Position numbers and translations under genes: made by a program. 64,000 bases of DNA, from positions 13,749,141 through 13,813,140 of the forward strand of contig CM040763.1 of assembly GCA_022829145.1 (NCBI GenBank), in the 5' to 3' direction. Under the pieces are notes generated by a model, which had not been told where the DNA came from, ran no database searches, and saw only the letters and a list, made by a program, of their open reading frames with translations. Below, piece after piece: positions 22,511 to 33,787 of this stretch. Origin of the DNA: Albula goreensis. Its lineage: Eukaryota > Chordata > Actinopteri > Albuliformes > Albulidae. Every line of letters begins with the position of its first letter. Positions within the stretch are counted from its first letter, which is position 1.

Positions 22511-25024
22511 CATCCTGCATAAAAGAGTTCACCATGCAAATAATACAAATATTGTTAGAATATAATTGGTGGATCGCACTAAATGAGTCTTTTGATTGGA
22601 ACTGAAATTTCCCATTTTTGCAAGTGCTCTGCATGCAACACTGATTGTATTTGAAATCATTTCTGATATGCTCTGGAAAGCAAATTCATACACTGGTGGA
22701 ATATGCACAGCAACATCAAGTATCTTATAAGTAGGCGTGATTTTTTTTCTTGAATTACTGTCAATAATAGCTGTTAAAAAATAACAGATGCTAAAAAATA
22801 GACTGAACTGCTGTTGCTACCTCAACAGTCTATCAACCTTATTCAGACTGCCTGTCACTAGTCATGAAGCTTCATCCGACGCTAAACCTCGGCTCTCTAA
22901 GCAGACGTAAGCGAGCTCATTTACTTCTTTCTTCCCGGCCTTCAGAATTCAACCCCCATGTCTAAAGGAAGTCAAGAAAAACACTAGCTGTTGGAGAGGT
23001 GCCCAGAGCTTGACTTGACTTATTGAGTACAGCAGAGCTCTTTGGAAGGGCTCCAGACTCCTGCCCCTAGAGTCAGTAACAGTAAGACGGATGTACACCG
23101 CTATTTTGGCCTCATGAAACCAAAGATGACTCTGTTTAATGTGTGGGCAAAGTATGACAACGTCTCAGTGTCAACACCATCCCTAATCACCACCCCATCT
23201 TCCTATTTTTCCAAAACCATAAAAAGAAAGTGCAAGACTGCTCACAGACCTCTTTGAAGAGACCATAAAGGCAAGTACTACAGCAATTTTAGTTATAATG
23301 CATTTCGATGTAAACGTTTCTTGAACGTTTTGTGGTAGTTTTTTCCCTAGTAGAATTCTGTGACAAAAATGCTAAATATTTGTCATGGGGCAGAGGAGAT
23401 GGGAAAGCTATGGAACAGACCTTGGCAGCCCTCCAAATGAAGTTAGTAGAGGAAAAGAAATAACGATTTGTTTGATTAATATCAGATCAGATGGCCGGCT
23501 AACAGCAATAAATCATTACAGATAACCTAATAATTCCCCTGCCCACAAGGGAAAGGATCATATATATCAGAAGTCGATTGGAGGATTATTACTAATTAAA
23601 AACACTGAAAATAAACAGTGTTTTTTTGCAAGACTGGCTGTTCCCAGCGGCACGGTGGTGAGAGTTCAAATATGGGGGGGCTGTTTTGGGCTCAGTGCAT
23701 GCTGGGAAAGAGCACCTTTCATGGTGGTGGGTGGGCATCTCCCACATGGAGGCCCTGACAACAGCGATAAATATTTCCACATATCGAGTTGTGTTGAAAC
23801 AGACAGGAATGGACCACAACTGACTCACTTTTACTCACTGTTTATTATTTATTACTGCAACCAAAGTAAAAATAAAGTCAAAAAGCAAGGAAAGTTCATG
23901 GACCCATCACTCCCAGTTCACTCTTTGAGATGTAATGTTATGGATGGAATATTGCATGACCCGTTGGATCCAATTTAACAGTTGTGACTGGGTCCACATT
24001 GTGTGCACTGTAACTTAAAGATAGACAGACACACCCAAACATACACTCATTCACTTTCAATTTAAACACTCATTATGTGTACTACAGAGCTGAGGACATT
24101 ACCAGCTTTATTGATTTATTTAATTTACAGTAATCAAGTAAACTGTAAGGCCCAAAACAGCATTTAATTTGTCACTATTTCAACAAAAGTGCACTGGGAC
24201 TTAACCATTTCTGTGTATTAAATGCCTATCACTCAAACAGCCTTTTCCTCTTCTTAGTGCATATTAAAAACTCCCATTATTACTTGATGTCAACATTAAC
24301 TTCATCTGTTTGGGGTTTCCTGTTTGGCCTATCATGGGGATCCCCACTGGGTTGTTTTAAAGGGTAGGTGATTCGCTTCAGAGTCTAAAAGTCCCTTGAA
24401 GGGATGGAATAAAGAGAGGAACTGAATCAAATCTAAATGCATCTATCAGAATCTGTGACCTTTCACTCTCATACAATAATCCAACTTCTTCCTTTGAGGA
24501 AAATCTTTTGTAAATAAACACATGATTAAACAAGACCTCACTAAGAGCCACATATTTCTCACAGCAAATCTGTTTTCCTTTATCAATCATACCTATTATC
24601 CAAAAAACTGACACTAGTTACACATAAGTAATTATATTCACATTATTCCTGATGCTTATTGTTATTATTATTACAAATACTCCTGGTAGTAGCAGTACCT
24701 GGGCTTTAAGGACCAGCACTTCCTTTTGAATTCAATTTATATGAATATTTTATCTTTAAATGTTACATATATTTCAAGGGATCTGTTTAACATTGATTTT
24801 TGGATGTGGACCTTCCAGAATAAGACCAGAGCCTGCTGAATGCTTTTCAGACAGTCAACGTTATTTTTATGTCCACATGCTGATGTTTCCACCATATGCT
24901 TATTTTCTGGATACTTATTGCTTAATCCTTACTTAGTGATTAAAATCCATCGCAGACAGCTCATTCCTCCTTCCTCCCTGGACAAGACAAACCTCTAACC
25001 ACCAACCCCAAGTCATTGCGATCT

Positions 25025-25065
25025 CACCATTTACAGCCAACACTCACAGGCACCTGTAAATGGTG
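25025..25065. repeat. Perfect 12-bp inverted repeat (hairpin) near exon 7 donor
   Basis: CACCATTTACAG (25025-25036) and CTGTAAATGGTG (25054-25065) are exact reverse complements separated by 17 nt. Outside the core, pairing continues imperfectly on both sides. In the NR3C2 pre-mRNA the stem begins about 52 nt downstream of the exon 7 donor. Confidence 0.8.
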
Positions 25066-25117
25066 GGATTGTGATGTCACTGATGATGTCATGTGATGTC
25101 ACTGACAAAAGGCTGAC

Positions 25118-25248
25118 CTGTGCTGAGCAGTAGCAGGACCTTCATGGACAGGAACTCCTCATCAGTCAGCTGCAGGCGGACAAACTCCTGGCTCACCTGC
25201 CTCATGCCTACGCACAGGTCATACATGGCCGACTGCTGCATCCGTTCC
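25118..25248 (-). CDS. NR3C2: NR3C2 exon 7: ligand-binding domain helices 6-8
   Basis: At 131 nt, the exon has the usual length for this exon of NR3C receptors. It completes a Glu codon and reads [20 protein letters not shown], then [20 protein letters not shown] and LST. It includes residues equivalent to human Ser843 (in QQSAMY, reported phosphosite), Met845, Leu848 and Cys849 lining the steroid pocket. The position equivalent to human Thr870 is Leu (codon CTG on the - strand at 25149-25151; [10 protein letters not shown] against human LTFEEYTIMK). Acceptor is CTCTCCAG and donor is ACAG/GTCAGC. Strong MR identity, no disruption. Confidence 0.97.
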
Positions 25249-27091
25249 CTGGAGAGACAGTTAGGCTGTTTATAACTACGCTGGATGCAGAAGGACAATG
25301 CCTTATAACCACAGTCATCACAGCACGAGGACGGTACATAAACACAGTCAACGCATCATGTGAATAGAATGTATAACCACTGTTTATAACTGTATTATAC
25401 ATCTGGGACAGGACTGTTTATAGCAGGGTTGCATGACTCCAGTCTTCGAGATCTGGTGCACATGCTGGTTCTTGAGGTCTTTCAGCATTAAACATGTAAG
25501 TCATTAATTGGCACCTTCTTTTTCCAAGGATTAAATTGGCTGCTGACTGAAAGGAAACTACAAAACCATGCAGACACTGTAGGCCTCTGAGACAGGAGCT
25601 GTGCACCTCTGCTTTATAGCACCATTCAGGACAGGTAAAGATGTTTATAACAAGATTTGCATTACAGTATGCTTATTTGATAAAGAAGAGAACAAACAGA
25701 AACAAAGAACTGGAAACCCATAGATACAATAAAAAATGCCTTGGCTTCTAAACAAAAAGACTCAAAAGCAGTGTATTATTTGATTAATGTGCATATTTGA
25801 TTAATTTTACATAAATCATTTTTTTACTTTCTTTTCTGTCATCTCTACGAAGGTTTGCATGAATGATTGTACATGAGTTGTGCAGCACTTCCCATATGAC
25901 AGTCAACATTTTTGGGTAAATCTGCAAAACCACTTGCCACAAACTGTGGTTGAAGCCTATCTGCAGTTTGGGTCTTTGCACTGTTATTTTCTAACTAAAA
26001 TCATATAGAATCTGGCCACTCTTGGACTTGAATGGGGGTAACAGTAACTAACTCATCATTTATTTTTAAAAACCAATGCATTTACCATATAGCATATAGA
26101 CTTTGTCAAGGTATTGCTCTTTAACTGATAGGACACAGCTTTAAAAATACACAACTATGATATTAGCACTAGCACGCTATTGACCAGGGCTACATCTCCT
26201 TATAGCTTCAGCTCGTTAGAGGCATAAAGTGAACTATTAGCACTGCATACAGTCATACGCAGCAGTGTATGGTTTTGGCTTATGTGTGGGGTTTTTGGCA
26301 GCCCCAAAGTTTTTACAGTATAATATGAGTCCAGTGAGCGGAGTGCGTACAGGAATTAGAGTACGTCTTTCTGAGCAGTATTTGCAAGCAGGGACCTGTT
26401 ATTCAATAGAGAAACTGCATCTCATGTCTCTAGGCGCGCAAATATCATTTAACCAGTGTGCAGCCAAGCACATTTCTCACACCTTGTTTCACACCTAAGT
26501 GATACTTCAGAATGTGATAGGCTAAGCTTCCAACTCATTCCCATGCCAAATGCAACAAGCCTGTGACTCTCTCATAAGAACTGACTATTTTTACTTTTTT
26601 TGTGTTAATTTCATGTACCTTTCATATCTTAGGCAGTTGAAGCTGGACGTTTGAGTTGTATTCGAAGCATGTCTTTATTGTACACATTTATTGTAAAGTT
26701 TATTGTAAACTTCTTCAATTGTTCTTCAATCTGCTCGTCCCCAAAGCAGGCAGGGGACCAGAAAAAATGTGACTGGCTTCAAAGACCCTATTATTATCAA
26801 CCATAAATGCATCATGTGCAGTCGGACCTGAAATGACGCAAATTCAGATGTGACACCACCAACCCTGCTATTGCATAACCCGAGGTATATTAAACTCTTC
26901 CACTATACACAGTCTGGCTATGGGATTCTCAGTACAGCACAGAGAAAACTTAATTTGGTGCACATGTTATAATTACAGGGAAAACGCTGCTCAGAGTTTA
27001 AGTAATCCCATTAGTTTACAATTCCCCTCTCCAGGGGCGTTGTGTGTGAAATTGGATAATTATGCTGCGCAGCTTTCTTTATGTATTCAGA

Positions 27092-27147
27092 ATATTTGTT
27101 CTAAATAAATACACATTTGTTCTAGAGGATTTATTTAGAACAAATAT
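27092..27147. repeat. Perfect inverted repeat, 19-bp arms, 18-nt loop
   Basis: Left arm 27092-27110 (ATATTTGTTCTAAATAAAT) is the exact reverse complement of right arm 27129-27147. The loop itself contains another TTTGTTCTAGA. No terminal repeats or target-site duplication were recognised, so it may be a small foldback element, a MITE core or a chance AT-rich palindrome. Confidence 0.85.
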
Positions 27148-28584
27148 ATAAAAATAGATAGAATGATGATGGTAAAGATAAAGATAATGATTTATATTTA
27201 TTCATTTGCTAAGTTGATATTCAGGACACAGGCTTCATTTTTAAACATATCTCATTTTTGCACTATTTAATTTAAGCCTTTCAGCTACACTACTTTGCTT
27301 AAATGTACAATATCACTGCCCTAACTCACACTGTAACTATAGCCTGCTGGTTAAAATCCAGTTGATTAATTATAAGGCACCCATAAATAGACTACATTAT
27401 ACACTTCTGACCAATGACTCCCTACAAAGTGGGTCACTCACACAAACCAGCAGTGTGTTGCTACAAGCCTCTTACAGTGAAACAAAAACCAACAGTGCTG
27501 ACCTTGACTGGGTCAGGACTTATGGGCAGAAAAAGAACCCCCAACCTGAAACTAATTATGCATTTTAGAAATTAGTATTCTAAATCAACTAGGAAGGACA
27601 GGCCAAGCCCAGCAACACAATAGGTAAAATATTGTACCCAGCACCCACAGAGAGGCAAAAGGGCCGAGGAGCTCCTGTGAAGCAAGGTAGCACATGTGGG
27701 TTATTATTCCTCTCATTTGAGAAACTTCAGGGAGGCTTCTAGAAGAGAAGAGAGAGCCAGTAAATTTTACAGCAAACTGCTGTGGAGCAGCGGCTCCTTT
27801 CCGCACCCCCTCTTAGTTGCTATGGGGAGAGCTAAGTGAAGAATATATTAAATGTGGTCTGCTCCAGCCATATCCCCAGATGTACACAAGGCACCTCGGC
27901 TCTTACCAACCTCTGAGCAACTCAAAATCCGCATGACAAGGAGAAAGGAAAGTGCCTTTGTACGGATGAAGACATTATCTTGAACCTCTCTCAAAATCGT
28001 CAACATATGATCATTTATTTTCATATCAGACACCTTGTGAATGACCAACTACACTTCTGCTGCTGGTACACCTTTCAGGAACATTCATTTTGATGGAGGC
28101 ATCTAGGGATGGGGGCTGGAGTTCAAGAGCAGTGTCTTACCTTGACCCCACAGATTTATGCAATTGGTATGTGACTCAGAGCTCAAATCCCATAACAACC
28201 CATTTCACTTAAAGCTTAAGTATGACTGTCAATGAACACAACAATTCACTTTCAATTCAATTTCAATTTTGAAATTTTTTCAAAAACTCTTGCAGGACTT
28301 TGGAACCATGATCAATAATTTAAAGTGAGTGGACCCATAGGCAAGTTCTGTGCCTCTTGCAAACAGTAGAAACTGTCTTCTATACTGAATTCATAATAAA
28401 GACAAACAAAAACCTTGCTTCAATTCAGCAGCGATGCACCGGGCCCCTAACTTTGAAAACATATTTACAGTATGCAGGTTGGAACTTGATTAGATTTCTT
28501 CACAATAACTTTTTTTTCCTGTCACCACTAAGCCCACAAAGTTTTGTGGAGAATGTGAGAAAAGTAAACCAAACGACTAAAGAA

Positions 28585-28640
28585 CTAAGCAGCACAGTGG
28601 TTAAAGTGAACCAACGGCAGAGCTTTGAACCCTAATGATA
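28585..28640 (+). repeat. Possible tRNA-derived SINE head
   Basis: GCAGCACAGTGGTTAAAGTG followed about 20 nt later by AGAGCTTTGAACCCTAAT resembles the A-box and B-box portions of tRNA-derived SINEs. Only the head is recognisable. Confidence 0.25.
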
Positions 28641-29884
28641 TCACAGCCCTGCTACTCAGGACTCCTGTGCAGTTAGGGAGGCTTTGACATAGACATGGCC
28701 TGTTAATCAAGGGCAGGGGAGCTCTCTGTCTCCTTCACTGATAAATGAAGCTCACATTTTTACTTGCACTGAAACCTCTTGCTGCCACCGTTGATTTAGA
28801 GACAGCTGCTTTCCAATCCAGGGCACTGTAACTGTGTCAGGGTTCCAGTGACTTATTTGGAGGTGACTATATTCTTAGAAAGGAAATGCCATCATGTGAG
28901 CATGCTAATACGGTACGTGCTAATGTTTACCAGAATAAAAACTGAAAATAAAAGAAGTGAAATAGCTCCTTAAATAATATTGGCACTAAGATGCCTCCAG
29001 AGGGTTAAAATTATCCACTTCCACCAGGGGATGGGCTGTCAATGTTCACTTTAGCTCAAATGCGTTGTGTCAGAACATCTGGGCTGCACCTCTGCAAGCG
29101 ACCTGCAGGGGGCACTCTCCTCTTGTCTCCTCCTCATTATCAGTAACCCAATGTGGGTGGAACACTCCCAAAGCGCCAGAGCTTCCACAGTGCCACAACC
29201 TCAATATTGTTTTACATGTTGTTTTCATATTCAGCTTGTATTTGAGTAGACTGGTCTATTTATTGGACTATTTATATCACTTACACTTAAGTTTTGTATT
29301 TATTTGCTTGGCAAAGGACAAAGTAGAACAGTACTAAGCTCAGTCTTGTCGGCAGTCACTTGGGAGAGATGGGGCAATAAGGCATTACAACAAAGAACAC
29401 AGATATCATGCATTATAAAGCATTTTCCGGTGAAAAACAGTGATTTATATAACCAATAAAAGCAGTGGTAGAACAGAGAGGGGAGATTGTAGTTGTGATT
29501 GGGTGGGGCAGTGGGAGGTGTGAAATGACTCTGAGAGGTGAAGGTTAGGGTAGGGGGGGGGTTTCTCTGATATGATTCCAAGTTATGAAACTCTTATTGA
29601 GTAAATGCATCATGTTCAAGGGCTAATTCTAAAAGTGCCATGGCAGGATTCAGTTAAGAAAAGACCAAAGAGTCTCTTTGGGTGACGCCATCTCCATGAA
29701 TCAAGGTCTGAGAAAACAATGTTAGAGGGACACGGACTTTTGCTCCTTTTTAAATAAAAAACCAATATGATGCGGGTACAGAATATTTATGACAGTGTGC
29801 ACTCTTTCTGCCTCTGCAGTGAATTCTCCTTTTAACACTTCTCGGTGGCAAACAGTTTGTAAAAGAGATGAAACCACAACTTAC

Positions 29885-30029
29885 TCATTGAAAACCAGAT
29901 CTGGGGCAAAGTATAACATCTGTCCATTGGTGTGTTTGTAGGATCTCCAGCTGAGGGCAAAAGATGACAGACACATCCAGGAATACTGAATGAGAGTGAT
30001 TTGGTCCTCGATTGGCAAGCTCCTGAAAC
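29885..30029 (-). CDS. NR3C2: NR3C2 exon 6: ligand-binding domain helices 4-5 and beta-turn
   Basis: A 145-nt exon that completes a Gly codon and encodes [20 protein letters not shown], then [20 protein letters not shown] and APDLVFNE. The [20 protein letters not shown] stretch is the signature of MR helix 5. It includes the equivalents of human Ser810 (site of the S810L hypertension mutation, wild type here) and Arg817, which holds the steroid 3-ketone. Acceptor TTGGTTTCAG, donor GTAAGT. Substitutions relative to human (F-R-S, I, G-Q-M) are mild. Confidence 0.98.
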
Positions 30030-31588
30030 CTGAAACCAAACAGAGACCCATGAGCAGCCTGTAGGACCAATAGCATACAGAAACAGTTTCCACATCAGAA
30101 AACCATGGAAACTAAAAACAACCAAGAAATAACTTATTAATTGTCATATTATGAACAATCCTCTGCAGTCCATTTAGAAATTAAGAAAATCTTTAGCTAT
30201 AAATTTTATTTTTAAATCTGATTTTTTTCTTTAGCTCTTAATACAAGCACAAGTAATTTACAAACTCAATTAATTATAATTCCCAACAGGTAAAATAAAT
30301 ACACACAGAATAACAGCCATAATCTCAACAGAATTATCATTACTCAAACGGACCCATTTGTCTACAATACCCTTGACCTGGTTGACAATATTCTTGATGG
30401 CTAAATACAAATATATTTTATGGGGCATTTGCCAAAATAAAACAGGGGGCCATAAAATGTATTTGCATTATGTTTGATGATCCAAAGTGAGACAGGCTAG
30501 GAACTCATCACAGAGACTAGTTTTTGCCCATCCATGTAAGCTAATTTGCAATGTACCTCCTTTTGTTAATTGGTTTGATATTATCAGAGCTGGAGGAGAT
30601 TACATTTTCATATACTACAGCAATACAGAGAACCCATTCGATTTCTAAATGGGTTCTTACTTGGTCATTTAATTGACAACTGACTGCGTTCTGAACGGCA
30701 GAAGAGACAGGAACCTCCCAATCCAAGCGCTTAACAAGACAAAGTAAATAGTGCATATTTAAAGGCTGAGGAAAGCACTGATAACCTTTCTGTACGCAAC
30801 AGCACGTTGCTTATTGGAGAGAACAGAAAACTGAACTGCCATGGTATGGCACAGGCGCCATGCACAGGGGCCAAGACATTGCCTCGGTAGTGCCACAGCC
30901 AAAACCCCACACAAAAACCGCGCCGAATTTCCCCCGGCATTCGGCCGTCCTCGCTCGGCAGCTCTGTGCAACGTAAAACGCATGCCATAGGATCGAGGAC
31001 GTGGCGCTTTCAAAGTCAGTGAGACACACTCTGACCGGCTGCCTGCCTGGGTGTCTATTTATACATCCGGATACAGCAAGCAGACACTCTGGAAGTATCA
31101 GATATTTGCAATACAGCATATTAAACAGCACCAAAGATGATATCCTGGTATCTGGGCGGGAATCACTTGCTGAAAGTTCAATGAGTTTGAAAAATACAAC
31201 ACAGCTATTCAAACCTGAAGTTCAATCATTAAATGTAGATTATTTCTCATGTCGTGTAATAATTGCATGTGTTTCAGCTTTGTCAGGTTGCATATTTCAA
31301 AGGGAGGAAAATTCAATTTACGTGAGATTAAATTACGTGGAGTGAAATCTGATGAAAGCTTCAGAGAAGAATCTACCATGTGACAGAGAAATTGATATCC
31401 ATTGATATGTGAGACATATATCTTTGAGTCTTCAAAGACTGACCTTATTTTTTATTATCCCTCTGACCAGAAGCGCATGAGCAAGAGCGATTAACAGGTG
31501 ACCCCTGATATGACCCCTCTCATGCTGAACTTTAGTGGAACTGATATTTTGTGTGCTTTGGGGGGCATGATGTCCGTGCGGGTCTGAC
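30030..31588 (-). other. NR3C2: NR3C2 intron 5
   Basis: A 1,559-nt intron with donor GTCAGA. The middle, about 30885-31030, is unexpectedly CpG-rich. No repeat or exon was recognised. Confidence 0.85.
30885..31030. other. CpG-rich pocket inside NR3C2 intron 5
   Basis: Clustered CG dinucleotides (CCGCGCCGAA, CGGCCGTCCTCGCTCGG, GATCGAGGACGTGGCGC) stand out against AT-rich flanks. No coding frame or splice-site pair was supported. It may be an intronic regulatory element. Confidence 0.3.
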
Positions 31589-31906
31589 CTGGAAGTACTT
31601 TGGCCCACTTGACAACTCGGATCATCTGTTTCCCTGCCAGCTGGTTGAGGCTGGACAGCAGGTGGTCGGTGGTGTCGGGCTGGGTGTTGTCGTATCCCGC
31701 GTAGACCACCTCAGGCTCGATGAGCTCCAGGACACTGTAGATGGACGGGTGCAGGTACGGTGTCAGCCCGGGCGTGTGGGGCACCAGGGCCCCGCTGGCG
31801 TTCAGCTCCTTTTCAGGAGTCACCAGCGTCTGGCCTTCCTTGGAGGACTGCAGGGACACCTCCTCGCCTGCTCCTTTTAATTTGCCCAGCTTCTTGGACT
31901 TCCGCG
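31589..31906 (-). CDS. NR3C2: NR3C2 exon 5: hinge and ligand-binding domain helices 1-3
   Basis: A 318-nt exon completing an Ala codon and starting [20 protein letters not shown], the basic nuclear-localisation end of the DNA-binding domain followed by the hinge. After a variable hinge comes the MR core [40 protein letters not shown] and VLPG. The Asn of SLNQ and Gln of GKQM correspond to human Asn770 and Gln776, which contact aldosterone. The exon is about 33 nt shorter than the human one as I recall it. It lacks the poly-Gln/poly-Pro hinge tract of mammals. Donor CCAG/GTCAGA, acceptor TTCCCTCAG; an intronic UG-repeat lies about 50 nt upstream of the acceptor. Confidence 0.97.
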
Positions 31907-31955
31907 CTGAGGGAAGAGATATGGGGGAGGGATTCAGAAACAGCGAGGAAAACCA

Positions 31956-31968
31956 GCACACGCACACG

Positions 31969-31999
<31 letters not shown>

Positions 32000-32009
32000 T
32001 CACACACAC
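31956..32009. repeat. (CA)n microsatellite next to exon 5 acceptor
   Basis: Interrupted CA/CG-CA repeat with a pure (CA)11 core at 31969-31990 and TATACACACT interruptions. On the transcribed strand it is a UG repeat 49 to about 100 nt upstream of the exon 5 splice acceptor. Confidence 0.9.
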
Positions 32010-33080
32010 TGCCCCAGGGAATTCATTTGAAATATATTGTCAAAAAATATCTTATATAAACAAAAAACCTTAGATTACAACTACATTTTGTGTCCTCTGT
32101 GGAGGCACTTATGTATTTAATTTTATAATTCGCTCTGGATATCAGCATCTGCTAAATTACAGTTATGTAATATAATGTAATATACAAAACTGAAAAAATG
32201 TTTTGTTTATTCTGGAGACTATTCAGTCATATTTGGTATACTTTATTATATATAACTTCAATACTGAATACATTTTTAACTGAAAAAAAAACAGCCACTG
32301 TAAAAGAATTTAAAAACCTAGACTAAACCAAACATAATTTACATTTACAAAAAAAATCTGATTTTATAGTGCTTTCATATCCCAAAGGCTAAGCAAAGCT
32401 CAGTAACACAAAATCAGATAAAGCTGTCTCAAACCACAGACAGGTGTGAACCACACAAACAACATTTTCATCAGAAACTCATAACACTGTGTTGGGCATG
32501 ACTGAAGTGGTCTTCTCTGTTGGTCCTCTTTTAAAACTGCAGGCATCTCGACAAAACAGTGTGCTGCAAACCCTCACCAATGCATTCAGTGCCATGGTCA
32601 AGCCAAGCATCTCTGGAGAAAAATGAACTATGCAAAGGTATTGTAGCCTGCAGACACCAACAAAGCTGCAGCATTCATGTTCTCATACTTCAATCAATTC
32701 ATTTTTGCGCAAAAAAAACCACAATTTGCATTTTCATCAGATCAGTGCAAAAAAAGACTTCAAGGTCACAGAGGAAGTTTTGCTGCGCACACTTCTAAAA
32801 TGTTATATTAGCTGAAAGGATTTGTTGTGGTAGTGAAATGTTACCAAGGTTTTATATACTTGAGTGAAATCTTCAGTTATTATATCATCCCCATTTCATC
32901 ATGACTGTCTCTCTGGACATGGAGCTCTGCCAAATAAGTACTAATTAATACTCCCAAAAACTGGAACCTGATTGGATGCCTGTCACAGAGCAGTGGAATT
33001 TACCCATGAGTTTTATTTTTGTACCCATGAACACCATTTTAGGACACAATGTGGGAGGAAAGAACAGAAAACAGAATGAA

Positions 33081-33118
33081 TCTTCATCAACATCATCATT
33101 TTCTTCATCATCATCATA
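33081..33118. repeat. Interrupted (ATC)n repeat
   Basis: Imperfect tandem TCA/ATC trinucleotides such as CATCATCATT and TTCATCATCATCAT. Confidence 0.75.
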
Positions 33119-33595
33119 TATTGTATTTATGAAGCATATTCAATTAAATAAACAGAGGAAAATAAACACCTACAACAGTAGGCTAACATTGTATAAATAA
33201 TTACAATGTCCTGTGTCACTAGTATGATGTGCTGCTACAGTGACAGCCATTTAAACATGGAGATAAGCATAGACAGAGAGACCAGTTTGGATGTAATATG
33301 TAATAATGCATAGAATAAAGAGCTGTTACAAATAAAATGCAAAGACAGCTGCTATTTTTCTGACCACTTTTGTATCAGCAGTTCAGTTAAAACTGACCTT
33401 GGTGCTTAACTGTCCTAAAATGCAGATCAAAGGCTGCTGCAGGCGCAGTCAAAAAATTAAAAGCTGTAGATGGGCACAAATGAGTAGAGGAGCACAAACT
33501 ATGATTATTTCATCTGTTTGTCCTGATGTGAAAAGAGACATTGCTCATCCACAGCTTTTAAGTTATACACAAACTCCACACTCAACACCACCCCC

Positions 33596-33718
33596 CACAC
33601 ACACACACACACACATCCACCTACTATACATTACATGTGCATAAATCCTTTCTGCATGAACTCCTAACATTGTACTCCTGCACGTATTCCACACACACAC
33701 GCATGCACGCACAGACAT

Positions 33719-33780
<62 letters not shown>
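33596..33780. repeat. Compound CA microsatellites
   Basis: Three CA arrays occur close together: 33596-33615, 33690-33700, and an uninterrupted array of about 30 units at 33720-33780 ending in ATATATA. The Cys/Val open frames on the opposite strand are repeat artefacts. Confidence 0.92.

Positions 33781-33787
<7 letters not shown>

Larger units (their letters stand above)
20436..25117 (-). other. NR3C2: NR3C2 intron 7
   Basis: A 4,682-nt intron. Near its donor lie a strong hairpin (25025-25065) and three closely spaced TGATGTCA motifs (about 25070-25103). A probable decayed SINE lies at about 22315-22510. Otherwise it is unremarkable AT-rich sequence. Confidence 0.85.
25249..29884 (-). other. 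NR3C2: NR3C2 intron 6
   Basis: A 4,636-nt intron, donor GTAAGT. It holds a perfect 19-bp-arm hairpin at 27092-27147, an ATTCAATT-type simple block at 28251-28270, and a possible tRNA-derived SINE head near 28585-28640. No coding signal was seen. Confidence 0.85.
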
